Numbered from the stretch's first letter, positions 48,501-60,738 are shown. The stretch is DNA of 64,000 nucleotides from Effrenium voratum (GCA_963377175.1 CAUJNA010002879.1:12501-76500); one strand, 5' to 3'. The notes: generated by a model not told the origin, from the sequence alone. Numbers and translations: made by a program.

Positions 48501-50300
48501 CAGCACTCAGGTGGGAGGATGTCATGTCCCTCCACGGAACATGACTCGACTGAGATGCTAGCAATACCACCCAAACAAGCGTCCAACGAATGGGACTTGG
48601 ATGGACTTGGGTGGTGTTAAAAGGAAACTTACATGCTCCCTAGCAATGGACGCATCTTCCAGCGGCAAATTCCTATGTGTGTCTTTCATGTGTTAGTTTG
48701 ACACGGGAGACAGTTGACAAGAGGGTGTTGCTCGTTGCGTGTAAGACTGTGTGATATGGCCGACTCTTTGCGTATGTCGACTCCAAACAGACTGCCTGAG
48801 GTTATGACACGGTGGCTCAAATTGCTCAGACCTACACCCTCGTGGCTTCTCGGCAGGCAACTAGAAGACGGGGTCCCAGTTGACGTTGCCTTCGGTTTGA
48901 GGTTGGGAAAAAGCCAGACAAACGCACAGACCAAGATACGCACTTCCAGCAAACCCAACATTTCCTCGGATTCCCGGGTTGGCGTAGAGAATGCCAGACA
49001 TTGACCTTTTTGAAGAAAGGCGGCCAGGTGTTTCCCTTTTGAGTGGGCGACGAATGTATTTCAAGGGCGACGTTTGCCACTTGCGTTGCAAAGTGGATGT
49101 CAGGGCTTCTCTCCTTCTCCTTCTCCTGTTTAAAACCAAGTTGGACGGAGCTCCTTGGCACACCTGGGTTTGTCTCTCTCTTTTTGGGGGGACCCCCCAA
49201 ATTTGTTTGTTTCCTTTTGGTTTCCCTTTAAACCAAACCCAACTGGATGGCTTTGGTGAGGGAGCCCCAGGCAAGGAGTTGTTTTCGGAACTTGCGGAGA
49301 CTTGCTCCTCTTTTTTTGTGGCTAGGTAGCCTTTTTTGGGGTAGTTTTCACGCGAACCCAAGGGGAAACCACTGATTGGGGTTCCTGAGAAGAAGACCGC
49401 AACACATACAAATGTATCAAAACAGGAATTTGGACCTCAACAAATGGGGTTTCCTGTCGGAGTCTCTTTTGGCGTAGTTTCTGGTTTCTTGAGGAAGCGC
49501 GTGACACGGCGAGAAATATCGCAAACTGATAGACTAGCGGCCGAAACTTTGGCAACGTGGGATTTGGCTTTGGGGCTGCTGCGAGAAGCGCACATCAGAA
49601 CCCCAGCCGAGTTTGTTTGATGTGCCACGCTGGGCCTGTCACGAACTTCATTCTCGCAGCCCTTCACCACAAGCAGAGAGGAAATTAGATCATGTAGTGC
49701 CAAAATGTCCTCCCGGGCCAAGCATTACAGATGGCCATAAAACTGGTTTCCCCCTATGGTGCGACGGTCAGCCGTGACACCCCTCAGGTCTTGAAATCGA
49801 TGCAAAGGGTGTTCAGCCGGGCTAGGGCCCAGACTCGAGCCCGTGTAAACCGCGCTTGTTCAAACAACCTCTTTTGGCCCGGATTCGGATCTCTTGACAT
49901 GGAAAAAGGCGGGGTCCAGGACTCCAAGATGTAAACCGATTTGGGCAAAGTGTCCCTGAGACTGAGGGGAACGGATCGAGTCTGCTTTGAAGCAGTGTGC
50001 GTCTTTTTTTTTAAAGGAAAATGGCCTCATCCATGTTGGTTGACCAGCAATCGTCCGAATTTGCCAACTAAAACCCCAGGACAAGACGTCCAACGAGAAG
50101 TCCCTGGACCCGCTGCTTTTCAGCGACCTGGAGATTTCGGAGGCTCACAGGCGGGCGCAAGCGACCTCTGTGAGGGCCCCCTCAGGGCGACCTAAGGCAC
50201 CCGTTTGGAAAAAACATCAGGAGCCGTGTTTCTTGAAGAGCAATGTTGCGGAACACAAGGGGTCATCTGGTTGGACACTTGGACACCCATCAGGCAGGTA
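48501..50300. other. Intergenic, no gene recognised
   Basis: No frame of recognisable family on either strand and no copy of the main MITE families. The phrase CTTTTTGGGGGGACCCCCCAA (about 49180) resembles internal pieces of other repeats. Confidence 0.35.
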
Positions 50301-50432
50301 CCCCCTACTGCAAAGACCCACTTTTTCTGGGGTATTTTTTTTGGGAGAAACCTTGTTTTTCAAGGCAAATACTTTCTTCTTAGTAGAGGGTCGGCATGAT
50401 ACCCTACAAAAAGTAGGTATTTGGAGTCGGGG
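50301..50432 (+). repeat. MITE-like element, family A
   Basis: CCCCCTACTGCAAAGACCC left, TTAGTAGAGGGTCGGCATGATACCC core, GGTATTTGGAGTCGGGG right. Confidence 0.75.
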
Positions 50433-51035
50433 CATGACGGGTTTGAGTCCGACAAGCAATGATGACAGGGCGACACTTGAAAAGTAGAAGTAACGTGCCG
50501 CTGTAAGTAGGCCGTCCTGTTCAAACCCGGCAAGGCCGCTAGGGGTCACATTGACTCAATGCTGACCTGCTGATCTCTGCCGCCTCTCCTGCACGCACAG
50601 CTTTAAGGCGTTACTCGCTAGACTGGGAAAACACGAATTTTACACCTGCGGTCCTAAGACAGTCAGAACATGTATTTTATCAGGCCCTGCTTGCCAGAAA
50701 TCTCAACAGGAGCCAGTCGCCTAGGTGCCATCCCAATGAGTATCTCACGTCATGGGAGGGATTCGGTGCTTGCAAACCTCCGTCGGCTTGTCAAGGTGGT
50801 GTTCTTTGGCTGACCTGCCGTTCCGCCAGAAAAGAAACAATAAAAAACAACTAAAACATGTTTTCTTTTTTTTAAGGGGTGCAACAAAAGTGTGCATTGG
50901 ATCACCCCGCATGCTTGCTGGCTGATTGGACAACCCCACTGGACATGGTGTATACCTGCTACTCGAAGCTCGTGGCCGTGCACCCTGACTGCTTGTCACC
51001 TAGTGGACAGGCAGCTGGTGCCGCGAAAAAAATCG
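50433..51035. other. Intergenic, no gene recognised
   Basis: Nothing recognisable beyond a short A/T tract near 50830-50876. Confidence 0.35.
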
Positions 51036-51164
51036 GGGGACCCCTACTAGAGCTAGGTGCCCTTTCTCCCCCCTTTTTTGGGGTTGGGTTCCCCTACTGA
51101 AATAGACTACAGAAAAAAATCGGTTGCCCTTATTCTAACCTCTCTACTCTACTGGCAAACCTAG
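51036..51164 (+). repeat. MITE-like element, family B, diverged
   Basis: GGGGGACCCCTACTAGAGCTAGGTGCCC left, GGTTCCCCTACTGAAATAGACTACAG middle, CTCTACTCTACTGGCAAACCTAG right. Confidence 0.6.
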
Positions 51165-51856
51165 CCTACAATGGTTGGGTTTTCCCCGCACGCGCCTCTT
51201 CCCCAAGGGCGCCCTCAAGAAACCACAGCCCCCAGTCGATGCGCCAGGCCGCTGTTCACGCGGTGGTTTGTCAACGTCTGCGGCGTGAAGGCAATGGAAC
51301 CCGTTGATTCTGCCGCACCTGGGCCGTAGGATCTCACCCACCCTATGCCCCCCCCCTTGGCTGTTTCCAACAACTTGGGCGACGGATGAATTCAACCAGG
51401 AGCTATCTGCCTATGTTATAGCGAGCTCTGCGGGTAGAACGAGCTCACCATGGCAACAGGTCCTCTTGGGGATCCAATTCGCAACTCAGCTTTTGGACTT
51501 GTCATTTGCAGATCAATGGTGAGCCACTTTAGAAACACCCACCTAAATAGGAAAATGTGTCATGCAAATCACCAACATGGTCTACTGACTTGTTGTAGGG
51601 GGAAAGGTCGCCGCGGCGGTAAACTTGGAGACCCTCATTTTGGGCGTCAAGGATCGGGGGCGGATTTCGAGAGGCAGCTCTGCAGGCCTTTCCTGAAATT
51701 CGGAGCCGATGTCGCATGCCCAAACCGGACCCAGTCCGAATTTCTTATTCAGGCAGTCTTTGTTTGTTTCACCCAGCTGGTTCACTCTGCAGTATCGCCA
51801 TTGCGGGGCAGGTGCTTGCAGATAGAGTACGTGTGTGTCACCTCACTAGTTATAAT
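51165..51856. other. Intergenic, no gene recognised
   Basis: Moderately GC-rich with overlapping frames on both strands; none matches a known family. Confidence 0.35.
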
Positions 51857-51975
51857 ATCTGGGTGAATTAAAACGACCTCACACGACCGAATTCACCCCA
51901 AATGGTGGTTTATGTGGGGAATAGCCCCCAAACCACCTTATTTCAGGCTGGTGAAATATTGTAGTTCACCCAGAT
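51857..51975 (+). repeat. MITE-like element, family H (best copy)
   Basis: ATCTGGGTGAATTA left and TAGTTCACCCAGAT right form the inverted ends. Internal AAATGGTGGTTTATGTGGGGAATAGCCCCC and CAGGCTGGTGAAATATT are shared with copies at 41300 and 45739. Confidence 0.8.
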
Positions 51976-52118
51976 AATATATGATTCTCACTTTAACATG
52001 ACTGCATCGCGCATGGCACGGCTGCCAAAGCAATGTATCAGAGCTTCAAGCCCAGCAAAGAAGACGCGCAGACATGCGTGAAATGCCATGATTTTGCTGA
52101 GGTGAGGTTTGAATTAGA

Positions 52119-52227
52119 CCTCAGTTGTTCAGTGGCACCCTTTTTCCTTTTGTTGGGTGACTGCCCCACTAAAAATGCTCTCCCGAAAAAGGGTTCCCTT
52201 TTTTTCCAGGGTCCCTGAGCAACTGAG
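52119..52227 (+). repeat. MITE, family G (CCTCAGTTGTTCAGTG ends)
   Basis: CCTCAGTTGTTCAGTGGCACCC left, ACTGCCCCACTAAAAATGC middle, CAGGGTCCCTGAGCAACTGAG right. The second copy (60055-60167) has perfect ends and TA duplications. Confidence 0.75.
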
Positions 52228-52261
52228 AGACAGAACAGCTCATGATTCGGCCAGATTCGTC

Positions 52262-52395
52262 AGAAGCCAGCTGAGCCACAATCAAAGGCCGGGTAAATGA
52301 AGGTTAGTAAGGGGCAATCCCAGCCAGAAATGGGTTGCGGCCGTTTCAATTCCCTACATGGTTCTGGGTTCATCGTTTTTGTACCAGGTGTTGAT
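52262..52395 (+). repeat. Dispersed repeat, second copy of the 13735 family
   Basis: AGCCACAATCAAAGGCCGGG, ATGAAGGTTAGTAAGGGGC, ATCCCAGCCAGAAAT and TTGCGGCCG match 13735-13890 over about 130 bp. Confidence 0.65.
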
Positions 52396-53038
52396 TCTGA
52401 CTCAGCTGGAACTTTGTCTGATTGGCTCGCCTCATGACCGTAGAAAGTCTTTGAGCCTAGGATCGACAGGGACCCAAATGTCCTCCAAGTCAACTTGAGC
52501 ATATGAACCTGAATCTTTGTGTGGTCCCTTCAAGAGGCTTTGCAAATTCCTGGGTGAGGGATCAAGAGGCACATCTACCGAGATTTCAACATGTTAAGAG
52601 GGAGAGCACACTTGCAGATGTGTCATGAGGTGTCGCATTGTTCACCAACATAACCTCGCATCCAAGTGCCACTTGCTTGTTCCACATGGTCAGTTGTGGG
52701 TTTTCCGAGTTATGATCCACCCAGATAGTAGCTATCCAAGATAAACCACCGACAGATCAGAAGGCGTTTTTTCTTTTGTGCCTAAGCATCACCAGACTTA
52801 TCTTACCTTTCAGTTGGTTGTCTTTTAACTTTTAGTTGGTTGGTTGTTTCCTCCCATGTTTCCTTTTTCGCCTTAGCGTGAGCTCTTTGCAGTGTGCTCA
52901 AGTGGGAACCGTTCCCAGGGAAAGCGCCAGACGGAGGTTGGCCAGAGGCGCCCTCCAGAGGCTCTCCGTCCAGCCAGGTGCCAACTTTAAGCCCCTGGTT
53001 TGGGGGGGGGCTCCCCGACGAAAATAGACAAAGGGGAC

Positions 53039-53155
53039 CTAGGTCCCCCAGCCAGGTGCCCTTTCTCACCCCTTTGTTGGGGGAGGGTTCCCCTACTAAA
53101 ATAGACAGAAGCAAGTTGGTACCATCTTATTCTAAGCTCTCGACTGGAGGACCTA
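53039..53155 (+). repeat. MITE-like element, family B, after a partial copy
   Basis: CTAGGTCCCCCAGCCAGGTGCCC left, GGTTCCCCTACTAAAATAGACAGA middle, CGACTGGAGGACCTAG right. Just upstream (52965-53032) a partial copy with CCCGACGAAAATAGAC adjoins it. Confidence 0.75.
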
Positions 53156-53584
53156 GAGGATGGGCGCAGTAGCTTCTAGTTAACCCACTAAAAGTTGGTC
53201 ACTTTGAGCGGGGGATCTCATAAAACCGCCCAGCAAAGGCTTTCCGTTTCTTGGGATGGAGGTTCCAACTCCGAGTTGGCGCCAGGCCTAGCAACGGACT
53301 GCTTCCAAGCACTGGCCCGCGCTGAGTCACCGCGCGGCAAGATCTGCGGATTTGGTCGAGTTGGACGCCTTCCATGGGGCGTTCCACTTGATGGTACCGA
53401 AGACGGGCCCAGTTCTTCTCGTTGCTCCATTTCTCCATTCCCCGCAGATCTCTCGCACCAAGAACTCTCCACCTCTCCACTTCCCCAGAACTCGCTCCCC
53501 CTTTGTTTTTTTTTGCTTTTTTTGGTTGGTCCCTTTGCTGGGGTCCGATTTTCCAGCCTAGTTTTGGGGAGGTGTAGGTGTATA
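53156..53584. other. Intergenic, repeat pieces
   Basis: Family-F fragment (53180-53230). 53400-53510 repeats the TTCTCGTTGCTCCATTTCTCCATTCCCCGCAGA segment also at 8805-8840. No gene recognised. Confidence 0.4.
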
Positions 53585-53715
53585 CCCCGACTCCAAATAC
53601 CCGCCTTTTTTTTGGTATGATTTGTCGACCCTCTACTAAAAAGGGGATCGGGATTTACCTTGAAAACCCAGGTTTTTCAATAAATACCCTAGAAACAGGT
53701 ATTTGGAGTAGGGGG
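53585..53715 (-). repeat. MITE-like element, family A
   Basis: Inverse orientation: CCCCGACTCCAAATACCC left, GTCGACCCTCTACTAAAAAG core, GGTATTTGGAGTAGGGGG right. Confidence 0.75.
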
Positions 53716-55332
53716 TATGGCTGTGGGTCAAAACCCTGTACCCCTGGTGAACATCAAAATAGGTTGCACATAGGTGTTCATCCGCCCCAAAATAGAGGCA
53801 TAGGTTTTGACCCAGGGCCAAAGGGCTATGAGTTTGAATGGTTGGACCCCCCTGAAAAGTGGTTGGGTGGACATACATCGGGATCCACCTAAATGATGTC
53901 CACCATTCCGGGTCTTCTGGGTCCCTAAGGAAAATTCACAGCCGTATATAGGGGATTAACAGAAACAACCGATGCTGAGGATCCGATTCCTATCTGGAGA
54001 CCCACTTGAACCACACGCAACAATTGGGTAAGTGAAGGTTAGAAAGGAGAAAGGGCGAGTCCCAGCCATTTATAGGTGCGCATATGTGCCCTCTTGGTTC
54101 TGTTCGCGACCCACAGTTGAAAACTGTCTTTTTGACTCCCCCTTAAGGCCATCCGGGCTGACTGGAAGAACGCCTCTCGATTCCTCTTTTAAAACCATCC
54201 AAGAGGGGGCTCCCAAGTGTTCGAGTGCTCCGGAGAAAGATCAGGTCAGTTGCTCCTGCAAGTGGAGAGATGCCAAGTGTTCTAGCTGATGGGGCGAGTA
54301 AAGTGTAGATCCATTTTGTTTCAACTATGCCCTTTTTGTTTTCTACAAACTCTTCAAACACCACCCGGGTTTCTAGGGGTACCTTCCCCATTCTTTCTAG
54401 GGATCCTTCTTTCTGGAAAACCTTCAGAATCCCTGGGAAAACGGATTGAAAAGAATGGAAAAGGAATCAAGCCCTAGAAGCTTGGTATTAGTTGCAAGCT
54501 AGGTGTACTCCTGGCGCTTTCCCCGCAGCCTTGCCATCGTTGACACGTTGCAATAGAACTCCTCGGATGGGTTGAAAGGGACACCAAAAGGAGACCCAGT
54601 TGGTCTACTTCCCCAGAATTCGCTCCCCCTTCTTTTTGCTTTTTTTTGCTTTTTCTTTTTTGAATTGGTCCCTTTGTTTTCCACTCACCAGGCCAAAAGG
54701 ATCTCAAGTTTTTTGCTGTCCGATTTTTCCCGCCGAGTCGAAAGGGATCCAACCAGATGCTCCAGTTGCCACGAAAGCCGTAAGTCAAGACAAGCGCTTG
54801 TAGAAGCAGTCCTCGGTCATTGCCCCCGGCGGCCCGGGCTGGGGAATGCAGTCACCACTCTTTGCTCCAGTGGGAGTTAGAAAGTGTGATCCTTTTTCAG
54901 GCATGGGCGCTGATTCGTTTGAAACCCATTCGACTCGGAAGTGGACATTAGAACTTTGATTTTTTGCCAACTAATGGGTTTTCCATTAAACCACTAAAAG
55001 TTAAACTTTTGGCAGGGGAGCATAAAGCAAGCGCGGATTCGATTGAAACCCATTCGACTCGGCGGGTGGAGACGCTGCCAAACAGAAAGCTTGAGCCGCT
55101 TCGCTCCGACTCTCCTTGCCTTCGGCCCAGCCAAACCCGCTTCGTAGATATAATGTTTCAATATTTGGCGATAGGAGGAGGCGCATCTGGCATTGCAGCC
55201 GGATCATTACATCATTTTTATGGTGCAAATGACATCCATGCGGCCTTTTCGGGGAACCAAACAAAGAAACCAAGCAGCACCAGCGGCGCCTGTCTTGAGC
55301 TCGTTGGCTTTGGGTTTTGTGGACCAACACAA
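53716..55332. other. Intergenic, no gene recognised
   Basis: 54020-54125 is a short relative of the 13735 repeat. 54955-55025 is the CCACTAAAAGTTAAACTTTTGGC repeat. At 55152-55230 the + frame reads FQYLAIGGGASGIAAGSLHH, which looks like a dinucleotide-binding GGGASG loop but has no supporting context. Confidence 0.35.
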
Positions 55333-55459
55333 CTAGGTCCCCCAGGTGGCCTTTCTCTCCAACTTCGGTTGGGAGATTCGGTTCCCCTACTAAAATCGAC
55401 TACAGCAAAAAAACAATCATCGGGTACCCTTATTCTAACCTCCCAAACTGGACGACCTC
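55333..55459 (+). repeat. MITE-like element, family B, diverged right end
   Basis: CTAGGTCCCCCAGGTGG left, GGTTCCCCTACTAAAATCGACTACAG middle, CAAACTGGACGACCTC right. Confidence 0.65.
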
Positions 55460-56666
55460 AACAAACCCAACTGACTTGTCAGCGCTGACAAAGCGGCCCG
55501 TGCTTCAGGTCTCGCCGGGAAGCTGCCAAAGATGCAGCGGAAAAAAAGAGACAAGTCATGTCACGCGTGACGGAAACAAGGCGCCATCGGGTAGGTAAGT
55601 TTTGCCAGGCGGACGGTTGCATTAAAGAAAAGCAACGAACATTCAGACCCTAGTCCATGTTGGAAAACGAAACGGATGATGGTTTTGTGAAGAATTGAAT
55701 ATCTTCATGACTGGTTCCTGCTGCGAAACCATTGGTGGGTTCCATGTATGTTGGGAGGGTAAGTGGTCGGACTCTTCGCATGGTTGCTTTTCTGAAACCA
55801 ACCGTTTTTGTGGGGTTCCCATGAATCTTGATGCCTGGTATTTGAGCCACGAATAACACATATGTCCAATAGGGGAGGGTCTCCAGCTTCATGGCTTCCG
55901 CCCGATTTCTTGCTTGAGCTCTGGGAAATCTTGCCTGTCTGAGCTCACCATGAAGGTCCTGATGCAATTCTTAGTTCGGGTCTTGGAAGTATCATAACAT
56001 GTGGGGGTGCGCCTCAAAATGAAAGAGCTGGGGTTGCGCAGGTTTTAGTTTTAGTACATTTGTTTGAGCCACAGCCATTGGGTGAATCTTTTATGTCGGT
56101 ATGGGCAGACTGCAGACGCCGCGCGACTCGCAGGACAACACCGCCTACATCGTGGCTGGCTCCCGATCCTGCTCAGGCACCGAGGTGGAGTGGTGCGCCC
56201 GGCCAAAGTTGTGTCGCTTTTTCGGCAGCTTGGTGGCTCAACCAGCCATCCGGTTCACCGGTTCAGTAGGTTTTGGGTTGGTGAAAGGCGGTTGGGTGAC
56301 CATTTAGCCCACTAAAAGATGGACAGGCCAGTTGGGGGTGTCTTCTTTTGAGGCTCGGCACCCTTTTCTGGTCGGATTGAAAGGGAAAGCGACATCCATT
56401 TTGGTGTCCCCTTTTTTGAGACAACCCCATTTAATGCAGTGCCACCTACTATAATTGGATTGTTTCCAGAATCACTGGTTATTGCGATTTCTGTGCGTGT
56501 TCGCTTGATGATGAGTGCTGTGGCTTTGCTCAATTCCCACTGAAGCACCGCTCAGTTGCGATTTATGTCGGCTCAGGTGGGACAGCACGAGAATGGCCGC
56601 AGGAGAGTAAGACTTGCTCCATCATACCAGACTAGTTTCTACTTTTGTGTTCACTCGGAACATCTT
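55460..56666. other. Intergenic with one exon-like islet
   Basis: 56105-56225 is GC-rich and reads LQTPRDSQDNTAYIVAGSRS then CSGTEVEWCARP in one + frame. The rest is unrecognised; no gene model. Confidence 0.3.
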
Positions 56667-56736
56667 CTAGGTCCCCCAGTGGTGCCCTTACTACCCTTTT
56701 TTGGCCCTGATTCTATCCTCTCTACTGGCGGACCTA
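56667..56736 (+). repeat. MITE family B, internally deleted (70 bp)
   Basis: Both termini are present (CTAGGTCCCCCAGTGG and CTCTCTACTGGCGGACCTAG) but the ACTAAAATAGACTACAG middle is missing. Confidence 0.75.
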
Positions 56737-59531
56737 GTCTTGGCCTCAGGAGGTGTAAGGCCGTCTTTCACCCCACTCATCTGGCCAGAAGTTGCGGGTG
56801 AACAAGGCACCACAGGCTTGGCCATTGAACAAGCCGGCTCGTCGCACCAAGCTGCGGTAAATTTAATTCGGCAGCCCACCGAGATTGGGTTGAGGGTGGT
56901 TCCCACAGTCGCTGTATGCCGAGAAATTACCTTGCACCAGTTTTCCCCCTGAAACAGCTGGTTTATATGAGTCATGTGCGCCATGTAGGGAAGCCAACCC
57001 GTTTTTGTTTTCAAAACTGGTGGCCGTTCTCGTCTTCTCGTCTTCTCGGCCAGGGACAAGTGCCAAGACAGCTTGCCCTCCTGCGACCACTGCGTGCCCC
57101 AAGATTGCCAGCCGGATACCCCAGAGGCCCAGAGGTCTTTGCAGACTCGGGATATCGCATGGATAGAGAATCAGAGTGCTTGGAGACAGCAGGATTTGTT
57201 TTTTGTAACCTATAAACAATAATATGTAGTTTCTGAATGATCCTTGTTGGGCTCAACTTGTATGCGGCTTTGATTTTGCGGTTTGGATACTCAAATCTCA
57301 ATTCATTTTTACGTGGTGATGGGGCACAGCCGACAGCGAGCGGCTCAGGTGTGCTGGCCCAGAGCTTCCTCGGCCGTAACTTAGGCAACTTTTGTCAACG
57401 GCCGGTTTCAACACCCCGGAACCAGGCAACGTAAAAAGCCAACCCGTGGTTTTTTTTTCGGCCTCCGTAACTCGAACGGCCTTTGGACTCCCTGGGATTG
57501 GTCGACTTGAATGTCTAGCGGCTTGCCGATCGAGGTTTGCTCAGTGGGGTCAGTGGTACGATGCTGGAGGACGGGCTCGCTCACGGCGGTGTTGCTGGGA
57601 TTGGGATGGAGCTAGGATACTATGGGGAACACATGCAAACATGGTTGGTGGGCATAGACGAATGCAATTGATGTTTACCAATTGGTCCCCCCGCAACATA
57701 TATCTCCGCAGACACTTGAATTGCACGCGGCCAAGAAATGAAACACGACGTGGAACTAGCCTCCTGTACACTAACATTGAACCCAGGTCCCTTCTAAAGG
57801 AGAATGGTCTTCCAGGACCTCTCAGGCAGGTTCCATGTCAGTGGACAGGAGGGTCTGTTTTATGGCGATGTCTATCTTTTTCCTGTTTAACCCGCCAGTG
57901 GGAAGTGGATCGGGCACCAGGCTTTGCACGAGCTAAGCTTACCCGATTGTGAGAGGAAGCAGTGCTGCTTGGCGATTGGGATGGGTTGACTTTATTTGCT
58001 GTATTTAATATTGCCAACACCTCATGCCACTCGTTGGCCTTTCATTTTAGCTTGTGTTTCGGTCCGTGCCGATTCGCGTTTGCTCACGGGTGCGTGTACT
58101 GGGCGGTGCCTAGAAGTGGAGAAGGGTCCCAAGCCAGCGCTGGCCAAAGATCTGCCATGGAAAGGCACGGAAGAGTTTTTGTGGAGGTGCACAGATTTCG
58201 TTTGGAAGTGCAATGAATCACAGACACTTGGCACTGCTGGATAGTCTGTGAAGGGCTTACTCCCGGCAAGCTATCCCCGAACTAAGGGAGCACACATTCG
58301 CTGAAAAGAAAGCAAGGCATGGTCCATAAAGCTTGAGTGCTGTTGGGTTGGATCTTTAGACTTATTTTTTGGAAACCCACAAAAAGTTAAACTGTTTGCA
58401 GAGGGGTCAACAGCAACCAAGAAAGGACATACAAGGATCGGGGACCATGGTGGAGCTTTGGTCTGATGAACATCAAGACAGCTGGGTATGTGTGGCAATT
58501 CGGGACCCCTGAAGGTGGTCTGTTTCTTTTTGGATTTCCTAAGCCAAAAAGAGGTGTTTCCCTAGTTGACGCAGACACACAGAAAGGGCGCTTCTCACCA
58601 GAACAAAGTCCTTCTGGGTTGAATTGCCAGGATGCACGGGCCTTTGCTTCAGACACAGGCGGGCGTAATCGTCAGAGGCATGGATGAGCCTCCTTTCGTC
58701 CAACGGCAGTGGTTAACATGGAAAGCTTGCACATATATGTGTATATAATATGCATAAGTGTGCGTGTGTGTGTGTGTCAAAATAGGGGGACCCTAAATCC
58801 GTTGGTGGTCCTTTTGGTTTCCCTCTAAACCATCCCAAAAAGGGTACCCTAGAAAAAAGATACATCCATATGAAGAACAGGCCAATCGTCAGAGCCAAGT
58901 GCCCCACTTTCCACCAGCTCACTTCATCAAACCTGGGTTCAGTCAACCGTCAAGTGGCGAAGGGATACCCTGCATTCGGCATCGGAGCCTCTCATTCGCA
59001 GCGATGGTCAATTTGGAATCAACGCGGCTGTGGTTGCATGCATATGAACTTATTTGGGCTTCGTCTCTTGGATGATTGCCAAGTGCTTCTGTGCCAACAG
59101 GGGGTTTCCAAAGTGAGAAAAACATGTTGAACTGCCCAGTCAAGCTGTGCCTTTTGACCCGTGTCAAAAAAAGGCCCAAAACAAGTGTAGCAACTGTCTT
59201 TCAGCGGTTCCCAGCCGCCCCTTGGGTTTTCATGTTTTTGGCTTTTCAGCAGGGGATTTGAGGACACTCCAGTTTTGGACAGCATTTCGAGCTTTGGACA
59301 GCAAAATCACTCGTTACGGGGTGCTTTGAGGGTATCTCCTTCCTCAAAGTTGGGACCAAGGCAAACTCTTCCAATGAGCTCACATGTTGAGCGGAGAATA
59401 TGACACATGCGGCGAGAACAATGGTATTTTTCCTTCGGGGTGAGGGGTATATAGAGAGACGCCAAAGTGAACAACAAGCTGTGCCCAAAAAAAATGAGCC
59501 TCGCCGATGCTGGTTGTTTTGAAAGAACCTT
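56737..59531. other. Intergenic, no gene recognised
   Basis: About 2.8 kb with no recognised family on either strand, apart from a CCACAAAAAGTTAAAC-type repeat piece at 58345-58420 (relative at 62575-62680) and a (GT)n tract near 58763-58778. Frames up to 186 codons exist but have uneven composition and no domain. Confidence 0.35.
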
Positions 59532-59633
59532 CCATTTGGTTAAGAATATGTTTTATTTCCCCTGTTGGTTTTAACGGGAATCTATCACTACTGGACATAT
59601 TTTCTCACTTTTTCCAGGGACCAGAGCAAATGG
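59532..59633 (+). repeat. MITE-like element, family D
   Basis: CCATTTGGTTAAGAATATG left, CCCCTGTTGGTTTTAACGGGAATCTATCACTACTGG core, CCAGGGACCAGAGCAAATGG right. Confidence 0.75.
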
Positions 59634-59756
59634 CGGTAATGAGTGCTGAGGACTGCACTGACGCAGCTAGACCGTAGGTAACTTACGTGTTGCATTTTTC
59701 AAATGCCTTGAGCGGTGGAAGTAAGTCAGAGCTTACCCTGTTCAGCAATGTTCACT

Positions 59757-59869
59757 TGGTGGCTCCCAGCCATCTCCTTAGCCTTTTAGTTTTGTAGTGT
59801 TTAGAGGGGATTTCCATTTGACCTATGAAATGTTAAACCTTTCGCGGGGGATTTGAGGGCAGCCCAGTT
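59757..59869 (+). repeat. Short repeat family F
   Basis: TGGTGGCTCCCAGCCATCTCC left, TTCGCGGGGGATTTGAGGGCAGCCCAG right; followed by a partial family-G start (TTCAGTGGCACCC). Confidence 0.6.
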
Positions 59870-60054
59870 CAGTGGCACCCTCCTTCCCCTTTTGTCACAC
59901 TTCGTCGCCCGGTGAGCCAGCCAGTTGTCTGTCCGGATGTTCCGCAAGCGTGGGGAACATCAGGGTTTGAGGCGCGAACCCCAGATCCCTGTGATACTAG
60001 CAGATCAGTTCCTTATGGCTTATCGGGTAGTTCCCTTGGTGACCTATACAGGTA

Positions 60055-60167
60055 CCTCAGTTGTTCAGTGGCACCCTTTTTCCTTTTTTTTTTTGGTGGC
60101 TGCCCCACTAAAAATGGTCTTCCCAAAAAGGGTACCCTTGTTTTCCAGGGTCACTGAACAACTGAGG
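60055..60167 (+). repeat. MITE, family G with TA target duplication (best copy)
   Basis: 113 bp from CCTCAGTTGTTCAGTG to CACTGAACAACTGAGG, a perfect 16-bp inverted repeat. TA flanks both ends (60053-60054 and 60168-60169). The interior CCCCACTAAAAATGGTCTTCCC is non-coding. Tc1/mariner-type non-autonomous element by its TA site. Confidence 0.85.
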
Positions 60168-60633
60168 TACATGACGTGACGAGTTGTCAACTGTCCGTGC
60201 TCAGCAGACATATGAGAAAGTGCATGAACTGAATATCCCATGCATGCACGCTTGGAATTCTGCATTCATGGGATTCCGTTTCAGGAACAGAGACTTTGAC
60301 GCCGTGACACATGGATCCACCGGGGAACATACTGTAGATGGACAAATTCCTGCACCACTTTGAACCCATGGAAAACCATTGTTTGTCGGTATTTACAGCG
60401 GAATCGTCATTCCAGCGTTTTCTTAGATGGCGCAGGATTTCGTCCATCCACAGTAGCACCTTGGACCTTTTGTCAGAGGGCTGGGGTTGGCTTCAGACGA
60501 CCCCGCAGACCAAACGACCGGACGGGTGCAGGGCCCTGGCGCGCCCCAACAATGAGTGCGGCCATCCCTGCGCTGGCGTGCAGGACAGCGGGCTGCGCAG
60601 TTCTGGACTCGTAGAAGGCCCTTTTGGGTACAT

Positions 60634-60738
60634 CCACTTGCTTAAGAATGCTTTTTTTGATTTTCCCCTGTTGGTTTGTAGAGGGAATCTACCACTACTG
60701 GGCATATCCTTTTTTTCCCAGGGGGCTTCAGCAAATGG
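60634..60738 (+). repeat. MITE-like element, family D
   Basis: CCACTTGCTTAAGAATG left, CCCCTGTTGGTTTGTAGAGGGAATCTACCACTACTGG core, GGGGGCTTCAGCAAATGG right. The 60500-60610 islet before it is GC-rich. Confidence 0.75.

Noticed and set aside
57392..57952. 186-codon + strand frame
   Set aside because: No domain, uneven composition and shorter overlapping frames on the other strand; likely chance.
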